DNA of 64,000 bases from contig JAHHGV010000021.1 of NCBI GenBank assembly GCA_019359695.1, positions 1 through 64,000 on the forward strand, read 5' to 3'. The DNA is from Brasilonema angustatum HA4187-MV1 (GTDB taxonomy: Bacteria > Cyanobacteriota > Cyanobacteriia > Cyanobacteriales > Nostocaceae). The first letter of the stretch is position 1. Every line of letters starts with the position of its first letter. The notes below the pieces were generated by a model. The model was not told the DNA's origin, made no database searches, and worked only from the letters and a program-made list of their open reading frames with translations. Below, piece by piece: positions 36,801 through 49,300 of the stretch. Made by a program: the position numbers and the translations under genes.

Positions 36801-39800
36801 GCTTCATGCTCGCGGTCAAATGGTTAAGATAGCTGCAAAAACGACAGAAGAAAGTCTGATTGATTTGAATATTTGGCAAAATCAGCTAGAATCAATTACT
36901 ACATTTTATCAACAACTGCAAGATTGGGGCATTGAATTAAAAGCGAGTTTTCAAACTCTCAAAAAAATTTGGCAACAAGGCGATTTGGTCAGAGGTCGAA
37001 TTGAGTTTCCAGAATTTTTGACCCCAGAAATTAGTAAATATCAATTCCATCCTGTGTTATTAGATGGTAGTTTGCAGGTAATAGTAGCTGCATTAATGTA
37101 TGAGGGAGCCGCACAAAGTTATTTACCAATAGGAGTAGAAAAATATCAAGTTTACGGTAATGTTGATACCTGTTTGTGGGTCGAAGGAAAACGGCGCTCG
37201 CTTGATAATAAATTATCTTACCCAATTTACGATCTACGTTTGTTCAATTCCAATGGAAAAGAAATTGTTACTTTACTAGGAGTTCAATTTCAACCAGTTA
37301 GTCAAACGTCTTTCTTAGAAATTAATAGCAACAAAAAAAATAATTTACTTTACAATATCGAGTGGATTAATCAGGTAAATTTTGGCTCTCAATTCAATTT
37401 TCCGACTCCTTTAGAAATATACCAAAATCTCAAATCAGAATTAGCTTTACCTCAAATTACAGATGATATATTAACTTACGAAGCTGCTTTGACGAAAATT
37501 AATATTTTAGCGGTTACGTATATCATAAAAGGTTTTGATAGGCTAGGGTGGCGCTGGCAATTAGGTCACAAGTTTACTTCAGAAGAATTAGCCCAAAAAA
37601 TTGATTTAGCCTCAAAATATTACCGTTGGCTCAACCGCATTCTAGAAGTTTTCGCCGAATTTGGATTGATTAAGTCAGGCGATCGCGCTTGGGAAGTCAT
37701 TCAATTACCCAATTTCATCGACCCCCAAGCTTACCAAATTGAAATATTAGCTGAATGTTCAGAAGCAGAACCAGAATTAACCTTCGTGGCACGTTGCGGC
37801 AGTCAATTACCCCAAGTATTAACAGGAGAATGCGATCCTTTAGAGCTGTTATTTCCTCAAGGAGATTTTAACACTCTTAGAGCAATTTATCAGCACTCGC
37901 CTGTAGCCATAGTTTGGAATAGGTTAGTGCAAAAAGCTGTAGAATCAGCTATTAAAAAATTCCCTAGCTCTCTAGGGGTGCGAGTGCTAGAAATTGGGGC
38001 GGGAACTGGAGGAACGACTGCCGATTTACTGCCAATTTTTCAGCCAGAAAAAACAGAATATGTTTTTAGCGATGCGGCAGCAATCTTTACTACTCAAGCA
38101 GCACAGAATTTTGCCGAATTTCCCTTTGTTAAATATCAAGTTTTAGATATTGATATTGCTCCCGAATTGCAGGGGTTTAGCCTCGGACAATATGACATCA
38201 TCGTAGCTGCTAACGTTTGCCACGCTACAGCAAATTTAAGCCAAACTTTAGGTCATATCAAGAGTTTATTAGCTCCTGGTGGTTTGCTAATCCTACTAGA
38301 GGAAACCTTGGCTCAACCTTGGATCGATATTACTTTTGGTTTAACTGAGGGATGGTGGAAATTTACCGATATTGAGTGGCGCAAAAACTATCCTTTATTA
38401 AAGACTCAAAAATGGCTTGATTTGCTCTCAGAAAATGGATTTAACAATAGTACTAGTTTAGCTGATGTAGAAATAGGTAAAGAATTTGGTCAACCCAGCT
38501 TGATTCTGGCTAAAACTGACTTAGTTAGTCAAGACCAAGCAGCATCAAAGAATTGGCTGATTTTAGCTGATCGTTCAGGAGTTGCACCAGAATTAGAGCA
38601 ATTACTAAAAATGCGTTCAAACCCTTGCATTTTAGTTTGGGCTGGGACAAAATATCAGCAAATTAGTTCTCATGAATTTTATGTTAATCCCCGTGAGCAA
38701 CAAGACTTTAAGCAGTTATTAAACGCAGTTCAATTAACATCTATAGATGGCATAGTCCATTGTTGGAGTTTAGATGCTACTGACACTGATTTAGAAGCCG
38801 CTGCTTTAATAAGCTGTGGTAGTACCTTACATTTAATTCAGGCTTTGGCTGAAGCAAACTTAGAGAAATTGCCTCCTTTGTGGCTAGTAACTCAAACAGC
38901 TACAGCCCCTATTTCTGATGATTTGTGTTCGGGATTAGTGCAATCTCCTTTATGGGGTATGGGGACAGCGATCGCCCTAGAACATCCAGAACTAAATTGC
39001 GTTCAAGTAGATTTATCTGGCGAGGATATAGTCGCAGATGTCCAAAGTTTATTTGCGGAAATTTTATTGGTACAGCCTGAAAATCGCATCGCATTTCGTC
39101 ACGGTAAGCGATGGGTGCCTAGATTAGTTCGCGCCACTCTAACTGATAGAAAACTCTTGACCTTTAGCTCAGATGCCACTTATTTAATTACTGGTGGTTT
39201 AGGCGGTTTGGGGTTGGTGATAGCTAAATGGTTAGTGGAACAAGGAGCGCGTCATTTAGTACTAGTCGGGCGTAGCGGAGTGCAACAATCAGCCGAAATC
39301 AAGTTAGCAGAATTAGCCGAAATGGGAGCAAAAGTCACCGTCAAACAAGTTGACGTGACTCAATCAGAACAAGTTGCTGAAGTTTTAGCAGAAATTAAGC
39401 GATCGCTGCCCCCATTACGAGGAATAATTCATGCAGTTGGGGTACTTGATGATGGCACGATCCAACAATTATCCTGGGAACGGTTTATGGGGGTAATGGC
39501 TCCGAAGGTGGCTGGAGCGTGGCATTTACACTGTTTGACTCAAGATTTGCCCTTAGATTATTTTGTGATGTTCTCATCCGTCGCCGCTCTATTGGGTAAT
39601 GCAGGTCAAGCTAACCACGCTGCTGCTAATGCCTTTCTCGATGCTTTAGCTTACCATCGTAGGGCGATGGGATTACCGGGATTGAGCATTAACTGGGGAC
39701 CTTGGGCGGAAATTGGAGCCGCTGCTGATCCGCAATTTGAGGAAAAATGGACAACGAAAGGAATGACAACTTTTACCCCAACGGAAGGATTGCAAGTTTT

Positions 39801-40350
39801 GGAGGAGGTGTTGAGTGGCAATTTCACTCAGGTAGGAGCAGTATCTATAGATTGGTCAAAATTTATGGCTCAACGGGCAGCAGCCCCATTTTTAGCTGAA
39901 TTCATCACAGCAACCGCCACAGTTAACCTGCCACCAGAAGATTTTCTACAACAATTAACGCAAGTTGCTAGTTACAAACGGCGAGCACTATTAGTCGAAC
40001 ATATCTGTAATCAAATTGCAGGCGTTCTGAGTTTACCTCCATCCGAGATTGATGTCCACTTAGGTTTCTTTGATATGGGGATGGACTCCCTGACATCTAT
40101 AGAGTTAAGGAATCGTTTGCAAACCAGTTTGTCTTGCAATTTACCCTCAACCTTGGCTTTTAAATATCCAACAGTGGAAAAACTAGCCCAATATCTGACG
40201 GAGGAAGTTTTATCTGCGAATTTTGCTGAGGAATATATAGCAGAATCCCCAGTTGACTATCGGGTAAATGAATCTTCAGTTACCTTTGATGGGCAATCAG
40301 AAGAAGAACTCGCTAGTTTATTGGCTGAAAAACTAGCCAATATGGATTAA
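33874..40350 (+). CDS. Type I PKS module: KS-(inactive AT)-DH-MT-KR-ACP
   Basis: A 2158-residue single module. The N-terminal coiled-coil docking helix is followed by an intact KS (Cys208, HGT and NIGH). A palindromic repeat is translated in the KS-AT linker (about 467-496). The AT remnant (about 591-790) is badly damaged: GQGSQ reads GELSF, GHSVGE reads GYGVGE (Gly681 for the catalytic Ser), and some 125 residues including the RGxLM arginine and the HAFH motif are deleted. DH has His894 and Asp1064. C-MT has motif I from 1371 and His1450/Glu1476. KR starts at 1770 and the ACP serine is Ser2072. The rest looks functional, so the extender unit must come from another acyltransferase if this module works. 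It begins 12 bases after the previous stop. Confidence 0.92.
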   Translation: MNSESNQSLSTMRRALMALSDMQAKLNAVESTKTEPIAIIGMGCRLPGRSDNPAAFWELVKNKTDAITEVPSDRWDIDTYYSSNQDVPGKMNTRYGGFIGNADKFDSQFFGIAPREAVKLDPQQRLLLEVTWEALESANIVPENIIGSATGVFIGISTFDYAMRLFGAASPSCIDAYAGTGTLLSPAAGRISYLLGLNGPSMAVDTACSSSLLAVHLACQSLRNRECNLALAGGVNRLLAPGLSINFAQAGMLAPDGRCKTFDRKADGFVRGEGCGAIVLKRLSDALADGNTILAVIRGSAVNQDGRTSGLTAPNGPSQQAVIRQALANAKIAPHQVDYVEAHGTGTSLGDPIEVGALGAVFSQDRPSERPLIIGSVKTNIGHLEAAAGISSLIKVILCLQHQEIPANLHFQQPNPYIPWKELPIKVAAETIPWLLEEKRRIAGVSSFGFAGTNVHVVLEEAPNVETRRQTPQREPVLDEGFPHQVLAQHGAGSNFAFEQDRPLHILTITAKTPQALQQLAGEYDRFLQKYPNSPIGDLCFTANTGRSHFAYRFSAIASSTSELSQQLLAFTQGQSLPQLRSSQVSLNSVPKVTFFFSGELSFNLPISQQLYDTQPVFRQALDRCAEILERELKIPLIKILYFPQNLSDSYTRIAFFALEYALCKLWQSWGVTPNLVVGYGVGEYVAACVAGVFNLEDGLKLVAAQSNSSRNLVAKQLNYSQPRINLISSKTGNLIKDEISNPSYWHSEINEHPDIQSIINIIIAVKSEFCLEIGLGATNKKLLASDRIQWLSTLNPKKSDWQELLNSLAVLYINGVGIDWRGFDQHYFRNYLQLPTYPWQRQRYWLETSTYDLLPQLLLEGHPLIGKRLSSPLKTIQFQSYLARSQPSYLLDHQVYNRIILPTTAYLEMALAAIVSVWSSSDFTIENLHIQQPLVIPQVGQIQIQLILTPETQNSYSFEIFSNEIVGDIASEEWRLHARGQMVKIAAKTTEESLIDLNIWQNQLESITTFYQQLQDWGIELKASFQTLKKIWQQGDLVRGRIEFPEFLTPEISKYQFHPVLLDGSLQVIVAALMYEGAAQSYLPIGVEKYQVYGNVDTCLWVEGKRRSLDNKLSYPIYDLRLFNSNGKEIVTLLGVQFQPVSQTSFLEINSNKKNNLLYNIEWINQVNFGSQFNFPTPLEIYQNLKSELALPQITDDILTYEAALTKINILAVTYIIKGFDRLGWRWQLGHKFTSEELAQKIDLASKYYRWLNRILEVFAEFGLIKSGDRAWEVIQLPNFIDPQAYQIEILAECSEAEPELTFVARCGSQLPQVLTGECDPLELLFPQGDFNTLRAIYQHSPVAIVWNRLVQKAVESAIKKFPSSLGVRVLEIGAGTGGTTADLLPIFQPEKTEYVFSDAAAIFTTQAAQNFAEFPFVKYQVLDIDIAPELQGFSLGQYDIIVAANVCHATANLSQTLGHIKSLLAPGGLLILLEETLAQPWIDITFGLTEGWWKFTDIEWRKNYPLLKTQKWLDLLSENGFNNSTSLADVEIGKEFGQPSLILAKTDLVSQDQAASKNWLILADRSGVAPELEQLLKMRSNPCILVWAGTKYQQISSHEFYVNPREQQDFKQLLNAVQLTSIDGIVHCWSLDATDTDLEAAALISCGSTLHLIQALAEANLEKLPPLWLVTQTATAPISDDLCSGLVQSPLWGMGTAIALEHPELNCVQVDLSGEDIVADVQSLFAEILLVQPENRIAFRHGKRWVPRLVRATLTDRKLLTFSSDATYLITGGLGGLGLVIAKWLVEQGARHLVLVGRSGVQQSAEIKLAELAEMGAKVTVKQVDVTQSEQVAEVLAEIKRSLPPLRGIIHAVGVLDDGTIQQLSWERFMGVMAPKVAGAWHLHCLTQDLPLDYFVMFSSVAALLGNAGQANHAAANAFLDALAYHRRAMGLPGLSINWGPWAEIGAAADPQFEEKWTTKGMTTFTPTEGLQVLEEVLSGNFTQVGAVSIDWSKFMAQRAAAPFLAEFITATATVNLPPEDFLQQLTQVASYKRRALLVEHICNQIAGVLSLPPSEIDVHLGFFDMGMDSLTSIELRNRLQTSLSCNLPSTLAFKYPTVEKLAQYLTEEVLSANFAEEYIAESPVDYRVNESSVTFDGQSEEELASLLAEKLANMD
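35274..35359 (+). repeat. Palindromic repeat inserted in frame in the KS-AT linker of PKS 2
   Basis: GCCAGTACTTGATGAGGG (35298-35315) and its exact complement (35319-35336) form an 18-bp stem with loop TTT, inside outer arms GAGCCAG and CTGGCTC. It encodes RRQTPQREP...HGAGSN, which the linkers of PKS 1, 3 and 4 lack. The same outer sequence occurs at 55432-55529. Confidence 0.8.
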
Positions 40351-40367
40351 TAAGAAACGGAAATATT

Positions 40368-43300
40368 ATGACTAATCAATCACCTGGTTTAGATTATCGC
40401 GCTTTAATGAAAGATGCCCTGGTCAAGCTGGAAAAAATGCAAAATCAGCTTACCAGCATGGAACAAGCTAAAACTGAACCGCTCGCAATTATCGGGATGG
40501 GGTGTCGATTCCCAACTGGGGCGGATACTCCCGAAGCTTTTTGGCAACTTTTACGTAATGGCGTAGACGGAATTACAGATATTCCCCCAGAACGTTGGGA
40601 TATTAACGCTTACGACGGTCGCGATCCGAATCAGCCAGGAAAAATTTACGCTCGTGGGGCGAGTTTTTTAAATCAGGTTGATGAATTTGATGCTGATTTC
40701 TTCGGCATATCGCCGCGAGAAGCAAACAGCATTGACCCTCAACAAAGATTATTATTAGAAGTAAGTTGGGAAGCAATTGAAAGAGCAGGTATATCACCTG
40801 CTCGCCTTCAAGGTAGTAAAACTGGGGTATTCGTAGGTGTAATGAATCAAGATTATGCTCACTTGACTTACGATCCTACTTTAGTTGATACCTATACAGC
40901 GGCTGGCAATGCCATTAGTTTTGCATCGGGACGCTTATCTTATTTTTTAGGTTTACAAGGGCCAAGCATTACTTTAGATACTTCCTGTTCTTCCTCTTTG
41001 GTAACAGTGCATTTAGCTAGTCAGAGTTTGCGAAATGGAGAATGCGATCTAGCTTTAGCAGGGGGAGTAAATTTAATTATTTCGCCTGTCACCAGCGCCA
41101 TCGAATGTAAAGCGGGAATGCTATCTCCAGATAATCGCTGCAAAACCTTTGATGCGACAGCTAATGGCTTTGTCAGAGGCGAAGGTTGTGGAGTCATTTT
41201 ACTCAAGCGACTTTCGGCAGCTATAGCTGATGGAGATCGAATTTTAGCGATTATTCGCGGTTCGGCAGTTAACCACGATGGACGCAGCAGTGGTTTAACG
41301 GTTCCCAATCAATTAGCACAAGAAGCGGTGATTCATCAAGCTTTGGAAAATGCCAAAATTGCCCCTAATGCAGTTAGTTATGTTGAAACTCATGGTACTG
41401 GTACTGCCTTGGGCGATCCGCTCGAAGTATCGGCTTTAGGTGCAGTCTTTGGTAAAAATCGTTCTTTCCATCAACCTTTATTAATTGGTTCAGTTAAAAC
41501 TAACATTGGACATTTAGAAGGGGCGGCAGGAATTGCAGGTTTAATCAAAGTGGTACTTGCCCTGCAACATCAACAAATTCCCCCACATTTGCATTTTCAT
41601 CAACCGAATCCTCAAATTAATTGGTCAAGTTTGCCAATTCAAGTACCTACCGAATTACTGCCTTGGCAAAGTATCAATCAAAGGCACATTGCAGGGGTAA
41701 GTTCGTTTGGTGCCAGTGGAACTAATGCTTTTGTTGTTCTCGAAGCTGCGCCAAATCTTCCTACCTCGCTAACGCAATCAAATCACCCTGTTCATCTGTT
41801 CGTACTATCAGCTAAAACTACGACCGCACTGCAACAATTAGCCCAGCGTTACCTCGATTATTTAGACACTGACTCCCAACAATCTTTAGGCGAAATCTGC
41901 TATACTCTCCAGACCGGACGATCACATTTTCCTTATCGTCTCGGGATTGTTGCTAGTTCTCACCAAGAAGTGCGCCAACAGTTAAGTAGTTTCATCGCTA
42001 AGACCTACTCTGGCGCAATTAATAACAAAAAAACACCGAAAATTGCATTTTTATTTTCTGGTCAAGGTTCGCAATATTTAGGGATGGGAAAAGAGCTTTA
42101 TCAAACCCAACCCATTTTCCGCCAAGCTCTTGATCGCTGTGGGAAAATTCTCAACTCATATTTAGATATCCCCTTATTAGAAATCCTGCATTCAGGTCCA
42201 GAAAAATTACAGCAAACAGCCTACACTCAACCCGCTTTATTTGCGATTGAATACGCCCTTTATCAATTATGGCAATCTTGGGGAATTGTACCCCAGGCAG
42301 TTATGGGTCATAGTGTAGGAGAATACGTAGCTGCTTGCATCGCTGGTGTATTTAGTTTAGCAGATGGCTTAAAAGTAATTGCCCATCGAGGTCGCTTGAT
42401 GCAAGACAAGGCTCAAGCAGGTAAAATGGTAGCAGTTTGGGGAAAAGAAAAAATGATTCGCGACGTGATCGCGGATTTTACATCTGTGGCGATCGCTGCT
42501 TTTAATGGCTCGGAAAATTTGGTCATTTCTGGAGCATCAACCCAAATCGATCTAATTGTCGCCCATTTAGAAAGAATTGGAGTAAAAACAAAAGAATTAA
42601 ATGTTTCTGGGGCGTTTCATTCTCCCCTGATGCAAGCAGTTATAGCAGAATTCAGTCAAATTGCTCGGCAAATTAATTATTCAGAACCTCGCTTAGATTT
42701 AATCTCTAATTTAACTGGTACTTGGGCAAATGAATCAATTGCCACCCCCGATTATTGGCTAAAACATATTGTTCAACCTATAAGATGGGCTGATGGTATA
42801 GATCAATTAATCCAAAATGGCTATGAAATTTTTGTAGAAATTGGCCCCAAACCAACTTTAACAACCATCGGTAAAATCGGTTGGTCAACTGTAGAAATTC
42901 CGTGGTTAGCTACTCTCAATCCGCAAAAATCGGATTGGCAGCAAATCCTAGACACTTTAGCTGCTTTGTATGTTAGTGGTGTCACAGTTGATTGGCTGGA
43001 ATTCTATCGAGATTATCCATCTCGGCGGTTATCTCTTCCCACTTATCCTTGGCAACGCCAAAGGTATTGGGTAAAAACAAAATCATATACAACTATTACC
43101 AACAAAGATGAAGCATCAATTATTAATTTAAGTACATCCCATCCAGAAAAGTTAGTTAATCTACTAAAAAACACTGGGCAATTGTCAGAGGTAGAACTAA
43201 CTCTAGTACCTAAGATTTTGCAACTAATCGCTACCCAGCACCAAGAAAAAAACGCCAGCAAAAGTGAAGATTTGCTTTATGAAATTGAATGGCGAGCAAA

Positions 43301-46277
43301 AGTTAGTTTTGGCTCTGTAGATCAATGGCTACTAACTCCTCAAGCTATCTATGCAAAAATATCCAACAAAGCTGAACTGCTAAGTCAAACTCGACTTAAG
43401 CTTTACAGAAGTGCTATCGAAAAATTAGATATTTTAGCTCTTAAATATATCCTGCAAGCTTTCCAAGAATTAGGATGGCAATGGCAAATTAATCGACAGT
43501 ATACAACTCTAGAAATTGCTGCCGAAATGCAGATTATTCCGCGATATAATCGCTTACTAAATCGCTTGTTAGAAATTATAGCTTCATCAGGATATTTACT
43601 GAATAGAGATAACCATTGGCAAATTGTTAGCATTCCTGAATCCTTACCAGAAGAAAAATTAGAACTTGATTTAATTGGCTTAGAAGCAAGCTTACTCGAT
43701 TGTTGTAGTAGCCAACTAGCTTCGGTTTTGCAGGGAAAAACCGAAGCAGTAGAATTATTATTCGACTCAAGAAATTCACTAACAGTAAGCCGACTTTATC
43801 AAGAATCTCCGGTAGCGTCAGCCATGAATAACCTAGTGCAACAAGCAGTTAAGATAGCACTAGAAAAACTGCCGAAATCTGCAGGAGTCAGAATCTTAGA
43901 AATCGGTGCCGGAACTGGGGGTACTACAACTCATCTATTACCAATTTTAAATCCCGAACAAACAGAATATACTTTTACTGACGTGGGGGCAGCTTTTGTC
44001 AGTCAAGCAGCCCAAAAATTCCAGACATATCCTTTTGTTAAATATCAAGTATTAGATATCGAAAAAAATCCCATCCAGCAAGGTTTTAGCCCTGAAAAAT
44101 ACGACATAATAGTAGCGGCTAACGTGCTACACGCCACTGAAAATCTACTCACAACCTTAAACCATATCCGCCAATTACTAGCACCAGGAGGATTATTAGT
44201 CTTACTGGAAGTGACATCAGCGCAACATTGGATAGATTTAACTTTTGGATTAACTGACGGCTGGTGGAAATTCCAAGATCGAGATTGGAGACAAAATTAT
44301 CCTTTATTATCGGAAGAAAAATGGCAACAATTATTATCATTAGCAGGATTGGAACAAATAGTAACAATTAATGCTGATGAACAGCCAGGAGAAGATCTAG
44401 CTCAACAAGCGGTATTTTTAGCTCTCAATCCTCCCCAACCATTATCTCTATCGACAGCTAAACAATGGCTTATTTTTAGCGATCGCCAAGGTATAGGGGA
44501 AGAATTAGCTAACCGCCTGTCCCGTCAAGGGGAAAAATGTACTTTAGTATTTGTCGGTGCTGATTACCAACAGATTGCAGCTAGCCAGTTCCAAGTTAAT
44601 CCTAGTGATTCAAAAGAATTCGAGCAATTATTCGCAGCCGTCAATCGCCTGTCACCTATATATGGAATTATCCACTGCTGGAGTGTGGATGCGGCTGAGA
44701 ATGATTTAAAAGCTGCTGCATTATTAAGCTGCGGCAGTACCTTACACCTAATTCAAGGATTAGTTAAAGCTAAATTTACTCAACTACCATCTTTGTATTT
44801 AGTGACCCAAGGCGGACAACCAGTAGGATTAGAATCAGTTTCGTCCGTTGCCCAATCTCCGATCTGGGGAATGGGAAAAGTAATCGGTTTAGAACATCCA
44901 GAACTTAATTGCGTTCGGATAGATTTAGATCCTCAAGCCGAGATCGGCGATCGCATTACAGAACTTTTAGCAGAAATTACCTCTCCTGGTGCAGAAAATC
45001 AAATCGCATTTCGCCAAGGTATGCGTAAAGTACCTAGGTTAGTCCGAAGCCAGTCAACTACCCCTAAGGAATCTTCAATCCATTTCCAGGAAAATAGTAC
45101 CTATTTAATTACAGGTGGACTAGGCGGCTTAGGATTGCTGGTAGCTCGCTGGATGGTAGAAAAAGGAGCTAAACACTTGGTGCTAGTTGGTAGAAATAGA
45201 GCCACACCTTTTATCCAAGCGCAAATTCAACAATTAAAGCAAGCAGGCGCTCAAGTTGTAGTTGCTCAAGCTGATGTTTCATCAGTCGAGCAAAGCACTA
45301 ATTTATTAATAGAAATCGAACAATCTCTCCCACCATTAAAAGGAATATTTCATGCGGCTGGAATATTAGAAGATAGTACGTTACAGCATTTATCTTGGGA
45401 GCAATTCGAGCAAGTTTTAGCAGCTAAAGTATTAGGCTCATGGAATTTACATCACTTGACGAAAGAGCAACCTTTAGATTATTTCATCCTCTTTTCTTCA
45501 GCAACTAGTATTTTTGGCAATATCGGTCAAGCCAACCATGCAGCGGCTAATGCTTTTCTCGATGCTTTAGCATACCAACGTCGTGCCCAAGGATTAGCGG
45601 GATTGAGTATTAACTGGGGAGCCGTCGCCGAAGTAGGAGCTGCTGCTAACAGTCAACTTGTCCAAAATTTGCAGCAAACAGGAATAGGAACCATCCCGCC
45701 CCAAACAGTAGGACAAATCCTAGAAAGATTATTAGCGGACAATGGGGTACAAGTAGCAGTGATTCCCATTAATTGGTCGCAATATCCAACCTCGTACTCG
45801 AATTTATCCTTCTGTTCTGAGCTTCAGTCAGTTTCGCTGCTTCAGCAATCACCAACGGTTGAATTGTTACAACAACTTAAAAAATTTCCTCCAGAAAAAA
45901 GAAAAATTAAACTAATGGAGCATATTCGCACGCTAGTCGCTCAAGTTTTGGGGTTAAAAACAGTAGAATTAATAGATGATAATAAAGGTTTTTTCGAGAT
46001 GGGGATGGATTCTTTAACGTCGGTTGAATTGAAAAACCGTATTCAATCTAGCTTAGAATTGCAATTGCCGTCAACTTTAGCTTTTGACTATCCCAACGTC
46101 AAAAGCTTAGTAGATTATTTGATGCTGGAATTTTTTCATGTTGCAGTTCCGGATGAAGTGAGAGAAGATGATAATAAAGCTTTGGTCAATGACTTGAATT
46201 TTGAAAAATTTTTGATAGATTTAAATGAAATGTCTGATCAAGAAATTGGACAAAGATTTACTCAAGAATCAAGGTAA
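40368..46277 (+). CDS. Type I PKS module: KS-AT-MT-KR-ACP
   Basis: A 1969-residue single module with an N-terminal docking helix. KS has Cys207 in DTSCSSS plus HGT and NIGH. AT has SGQGSQ, GHSVGE with Ser649 and GAFH at 748-751, which keeps the His and Phe of the malonyl-type motif. There is no DH; a short helical linker fills residues about 905-965. C-MT has motif I from 1176 and His1255/Glu1281. KR starts at 1578 and the ACP serine is Ser1882. The expected unit is alpha-methyl-beta-hydroxy. It starts 17 bases after PKS 2. Confidence 0.94.
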   Translation: MTNQSPGLDYRALMKDALVKLEKMQNQLTSMEQAKTEPLAIIGMGCRFPTGADTPEAFWQLLRNGVDGITDIPPERWDINAYDGRDPNQPGKIYARGASFLNQVDEFDADFFGISPREANSIDPQQRLLLEVSWEAIERAGISPARLQGSKTGVFVGVMNQDYAHLTYDPTLVDTYTAAGNAISFASGRLSYFLGLQGPSITLDTSCSSSLVTVHLASQSLRNGECDLALAGGVNLIISPVTSAIECKAGMLSPDNRCKTFDATANGFVRGEGCGVILLKRLSAAIADGDRILAIIRGSAVNHDGRSSGLTVPNQLAQEAVIHQALENAKIAPNAVSYVETHGTGTALGDPLEVSALGAVFGKNRSFHQPLLIGSVKTNIGHLEGAAGIAGLIKVVLALQHQQIPPHLHFHQPNPQINWSSLPIQVPTELLPWQSINQRHIAGVSSFGASGTNAFVVLEAAPNLPTSLTQSNHPVHLFVLSAKTTTALQQLAQRYLDYLDTDSQQSLGEICYTLQTGRSHFPYRLGIVASSHQEVRQQLSSFIAKTYSGAINNKKTPKIAFLFSGQGSQYLGMGKELYQTQPIFRQALDRCGKILNSYLDIPLLEILHSGPEKLQQTAYTQPALFAIEYALYQLWQSWGIVPQAVMGHSVGEYVAACIAGVFSLADGLKVIAHRGRLMQDKAQAGKMVAVWGKEKMIRDVIADFTSVAIAAFNGSENLVISGASTQIDLIVAHLERIGVKTKELNVSGAFHSPLMQAVIAEFSQIARQINYSEPRLDLISNLTGTWANESIATPDYWLKHIVQPIRWADGIDQLIQNGYEIFVEIGPKPTLTTIGKIGWSTVEIPWLATLNPQKSDWQQILDTLAALYVSGVTVDWLEFYRDYPSRRLSLPTYPWQRQRYWVKTKSYTTITNKDEASIINLSTSHPEKLVNLLKNTGQLSEVELTLVPKILQLIATQHQEKNASKSEDLLYEIEWRAKVSFGSVDQWLLTPQAIYAKISNKAELLSQTRLKLYRSAIEKLDILALKYILQAFQELGWQWQINRQYTTLEIAAEMQIIPRYNRLLNRLLEIIASSGYLLNRDNHWQIVSIPESLPEEKLELDLIGLEASLLDCCSSQLASVLQGKTEAVELLFDSRNSLTVSRLYQESPVASAMNNLVQQAVKIALEKLPKSAGVRILEIGAGTGGTTTHLLPILNPEQTEYTFTDVGAAFVSQAAQKFQTYPFVKYQVLDIEKNPIQQGFSPEKYDIIVAANVLHATENLLTTLNHIRQLLAPGGLLVLLEVTSAQHWIDLTFGLTDGWWKFQDRDWRQNYPLLSEEKWQQLLSLAGLEQIVTINADEQPGEDLAQQAVFLALNPPQPLSLSTAKQWLIFSDRQGIGEELANRLSRQGEKCTLVFVGADYQQIAASQFQVNPSDSKEFEQLFAAVNRLSPIYGIIHCWSVDAAENDLKAAALLSCGSTLHLIQGLVKAKFTQLPSLYLVTQGGQPVGLESVSSVAQSPIWGMGKVIGLEHPELNCVRIDLDPQAEIGDRITELLAEITSPGAENQIAFRQGMRKVPRLVRSQSTTPKESSIHFQENSTYLITGGLGGLGLLVARWMVEKGAKHLVLVGRNRATPFIQAQIQQLKQAGAQVVVAQADVSSVEQSTNLLIEIEQSLPPLKGIFHAAGILEDSTLQHLSWEQFEQVLAAKVLGSWNLHHLTKEQPLDYFILFSSATSIFGNIGQANHAAANAFLDALAYQRRAQGLAGLSINWGAVAEVGAAANSQLVQNLQQTGIGTIPPQTVGQILERLLADNGVQVAVIPINWSQYPTSYSNLSFCSELQSVSLLQQSPTVELLQQLKKFPPEKRKIKLMEHIRTLVAQVLGLKTVELIDDNKGFFEMGMDSLTSVELKNRIQSSLELQLPSTLAFDYPNVKSLVDYLMLEFFHVAVPDEVREDDNKALVNDLNFEKFLIDLNEMSDQEIGQRFTQESR

Positions 46278-46337
46278 AAGCAACTTAAATTTACTAAACA
46301 AAAACTGGAGTTCTGAAGTTTACAGGAGTGTCTTGGA

Positions 46338-49300
46338 ATGCCGGATCTATCTGAACGCTTGTCGAATATGTCGCCAATGAAGTTGGCGTTTGCTGCTCAA
46401 CAAGTAGCGTCTCAGCTAGAATTGTTGAAGGCAGAACCCATCGCCATTATTGGTATGGGATGCCGCTTTCCGGGAGGCGCAGATGATCCAGAGGCATTTT
46501 GGCAGTTGTTGAAAAATGGGGTGGATGCGATCGCAGAAGTACCCAAACAACGTTGGGATATAGACGATTACTATGACCCCAATCCCGATACACCAGGAAA
46601 AATTTCTACCCGTAGAGGGGGATTTTTAAGTCAAGTGGATGGCTTCGATGCAGAATTTTTTGGCATCTCCCCGCGCGAAGCAACTAGTCTTGACCCTCAA
46701 CAGCGCTTACTATTAGAAGTGAGTTGGGAAGCTTTAGAGAATGCTGCCCAAGCACCAGAGAGATTACTTAATACGGCTACTGGAGTATTCATAGGCATCT
46801 GTAACACAGATTATTTAAATTTAATTTCTGACTTAGCAGATAGAAAATACCTTGATGCTTATACGGGTACAGGAAATTCCCCCAGCGCAGCCGCAGGACG
46901 TTTATCCTATAGCCTGGGATTAACTGGGGTCAGTGTTGCGGTCAATACTGCTTGTTCTTCATCTTTGTTAGCAGTTCACTTAGCTTGTCAAAGTTTGCGA
47001 CAACGAGAATGTCGAATGGCATTAGCTGGAGGAGTCAGCTTAATCTTAACACCAGAAATCGGAATTATTTGCTCCAAAGCGCAGATGTTATCTCCGGATG
47101 GTCGTTGCAAAACTTTCGATGCGGCAGCTGATGGTTATGTTCGCGGAGAAGGTTGCGGTATAATTGTATTGAAAAGGTTATCGGATGCTTTAGCAGATAA
47201 AGATAATATTTTGGCAGTGATTCGGGGTACGGCGGCGAATCAGGACGGACGGACTAGCGGGTTAACAGTACCTAACGGACCATCTCAACAATCAGTTATT
47301 CGGCAAGCTTTAGCTAATGGCGGTGTGCTGCCAAGCCAAGTTAGCTACGTGGAAACTCACGGTACGGGTACAGCTTTAGGAGATCCAATTGAAGTCGGGG
47401 CATTAGGGGCAGTTTTTGGTAAAGATCGGTTGTCCGATCAACCCTTGCAAATTGGCTCGGTAAAGACTAGTATCGGACATTTAGAAGGTGCTGCTGGTAT
47501 TGCTGGCTTGATCAAAGTGGTTTTAGGATTGCAACATCAGCAACTTCCTCCCCACCAGCATTATCACCAACCTAATCCTCAAATAGATTGGGAACGGTTG
47601 CCGATCACAGTAACGACGCAATTGCAATCATGGTCAGGAATAAACCAGCGTTGGATTGCGGGGGTTAGTTCTTTTGGCTTCACTGGTACTAACGTCCACG
47701 TCGTTCTAGAGGCAGCACATACATTAGAACCGCCAGATTTAACCGCAGAACGCCCCTTGCACTTACTAACTTTATCAGTTCAAGACCCTGCTGCTTTACC
47801 AGAATTAGCTCAACGTTATTTAAAGTATTTGGAAGCTAACCCGAAGTCATCTTTAGGAGATATTTGCTATACAGCTAATATTGGTAGAAACCACTTTGCG
47901 CATCGTTTAGCTTTAGTTGTTAGTTCTCGCGATCGCCTGCAACAACAACTTACAGAATATATCACCGAAACTGTTAACCTAAAGCCAGAACGTGACCAGC
48001 GCAAAAATACTCGCCAGATAGCTTTTTTGTTTACAGGTCAAGGTTCGCAATACTTAGGTATGGGGCAAGAACTGTATCAAACCCAACCTACTTTTAGGAA
48101 AACTATCGACGCTATAGCTAAAATTTTACGTCCTTACCTGGATGTGCCTTTATTAGAGATTCTCTATTCTCATCCCGACAAATTACAGCAAACAACTTAT
48201 ACTCAACCTGCTTTATTTGCGATTGAATACGCCCTTTATCAATTATGGCAATCTTGGGGGATTAAACCTAGTGCAGTCATTGGTCACAGTTTGGGGGAAT
48301 ACGTAGCTGCTGTAGGTGCTGGGGTGTTCAGTTTGGAAGATGCCCTCAAATTGGTAGTCGTGCGCGGACGATTAATGCATCTTGTCCAAGGGAAAATGGT
48401 AGCAGTTTGGGCAGATAGAGAATTAATTGAGAAGTTAATTGCACCTTTTGAATTAGTATCTATCGCTGCCTTTAATGCACCGGAAAGTCTAGTAATTTCT
48501 GGAGAGGTAGCTGCAATTGAACAGGTAACTGCGGCTTTATCTCAAATGGGAGTTAAAACAAAAGTTTTAGATATTAATTCAGCTTGTCACTCGCCATTAA
48601 TGCAACCGATACTAGCAGAATTTCAGCGAGTTGCCAGTAAAATTAATTATGCCGTTCCTAAGTTAGATTTGCTCTCTAATTTAACTGGGTCGTGGGCGGC
48701 TCAAGAAATTGCTAGTGCTGATTATTGGGTAAAACATATTGTCAATCCGGTTAGGTGGGCAGATGGAATAAATCATTTAATTGCTGCAGGTTATGAGACT
48801 TTTCTAGAAATCGGGGCAAAACCAACTTTAACCGGAATAGGTAAATTAGGATGGGGAACAGACAAATTATACTGGTTAACTAGTCTCAATCCTAAACAAT
48901 CTGATTGGCAACAAATTTTAGAAAGTTTAGCCGCTTTGTATGTTAGTGGAGTGGCAGTAGATTGGCTGCAATTTGAGCGCGACTATCCCCACAATCGTTT
49001 ATGTTTACCCACCTATCCTTGGCAGCGCGAAAGTTATTGGATATCAGCCGAATATTTTCCGAAGACAATCGAGTCACCCAAAACTTCGAGCAATCGCATC
49101 AATACTTTACTTGATGAAAGATTATTGTTAGCTAAATCAAAAGCTATCTGTTTTCAATCTAAATTTAGCTGCGATCGCTTAAATTTTTTAGCAGATCATC
49201 AAGTTTACGATCAAATCATTCTCCCAGGTACAGCTTATCTGGAAATAGGATTAGAAGCAGGTCAAGAAATTTGGCATTCTCAAAATTTAGTCATTACAGA

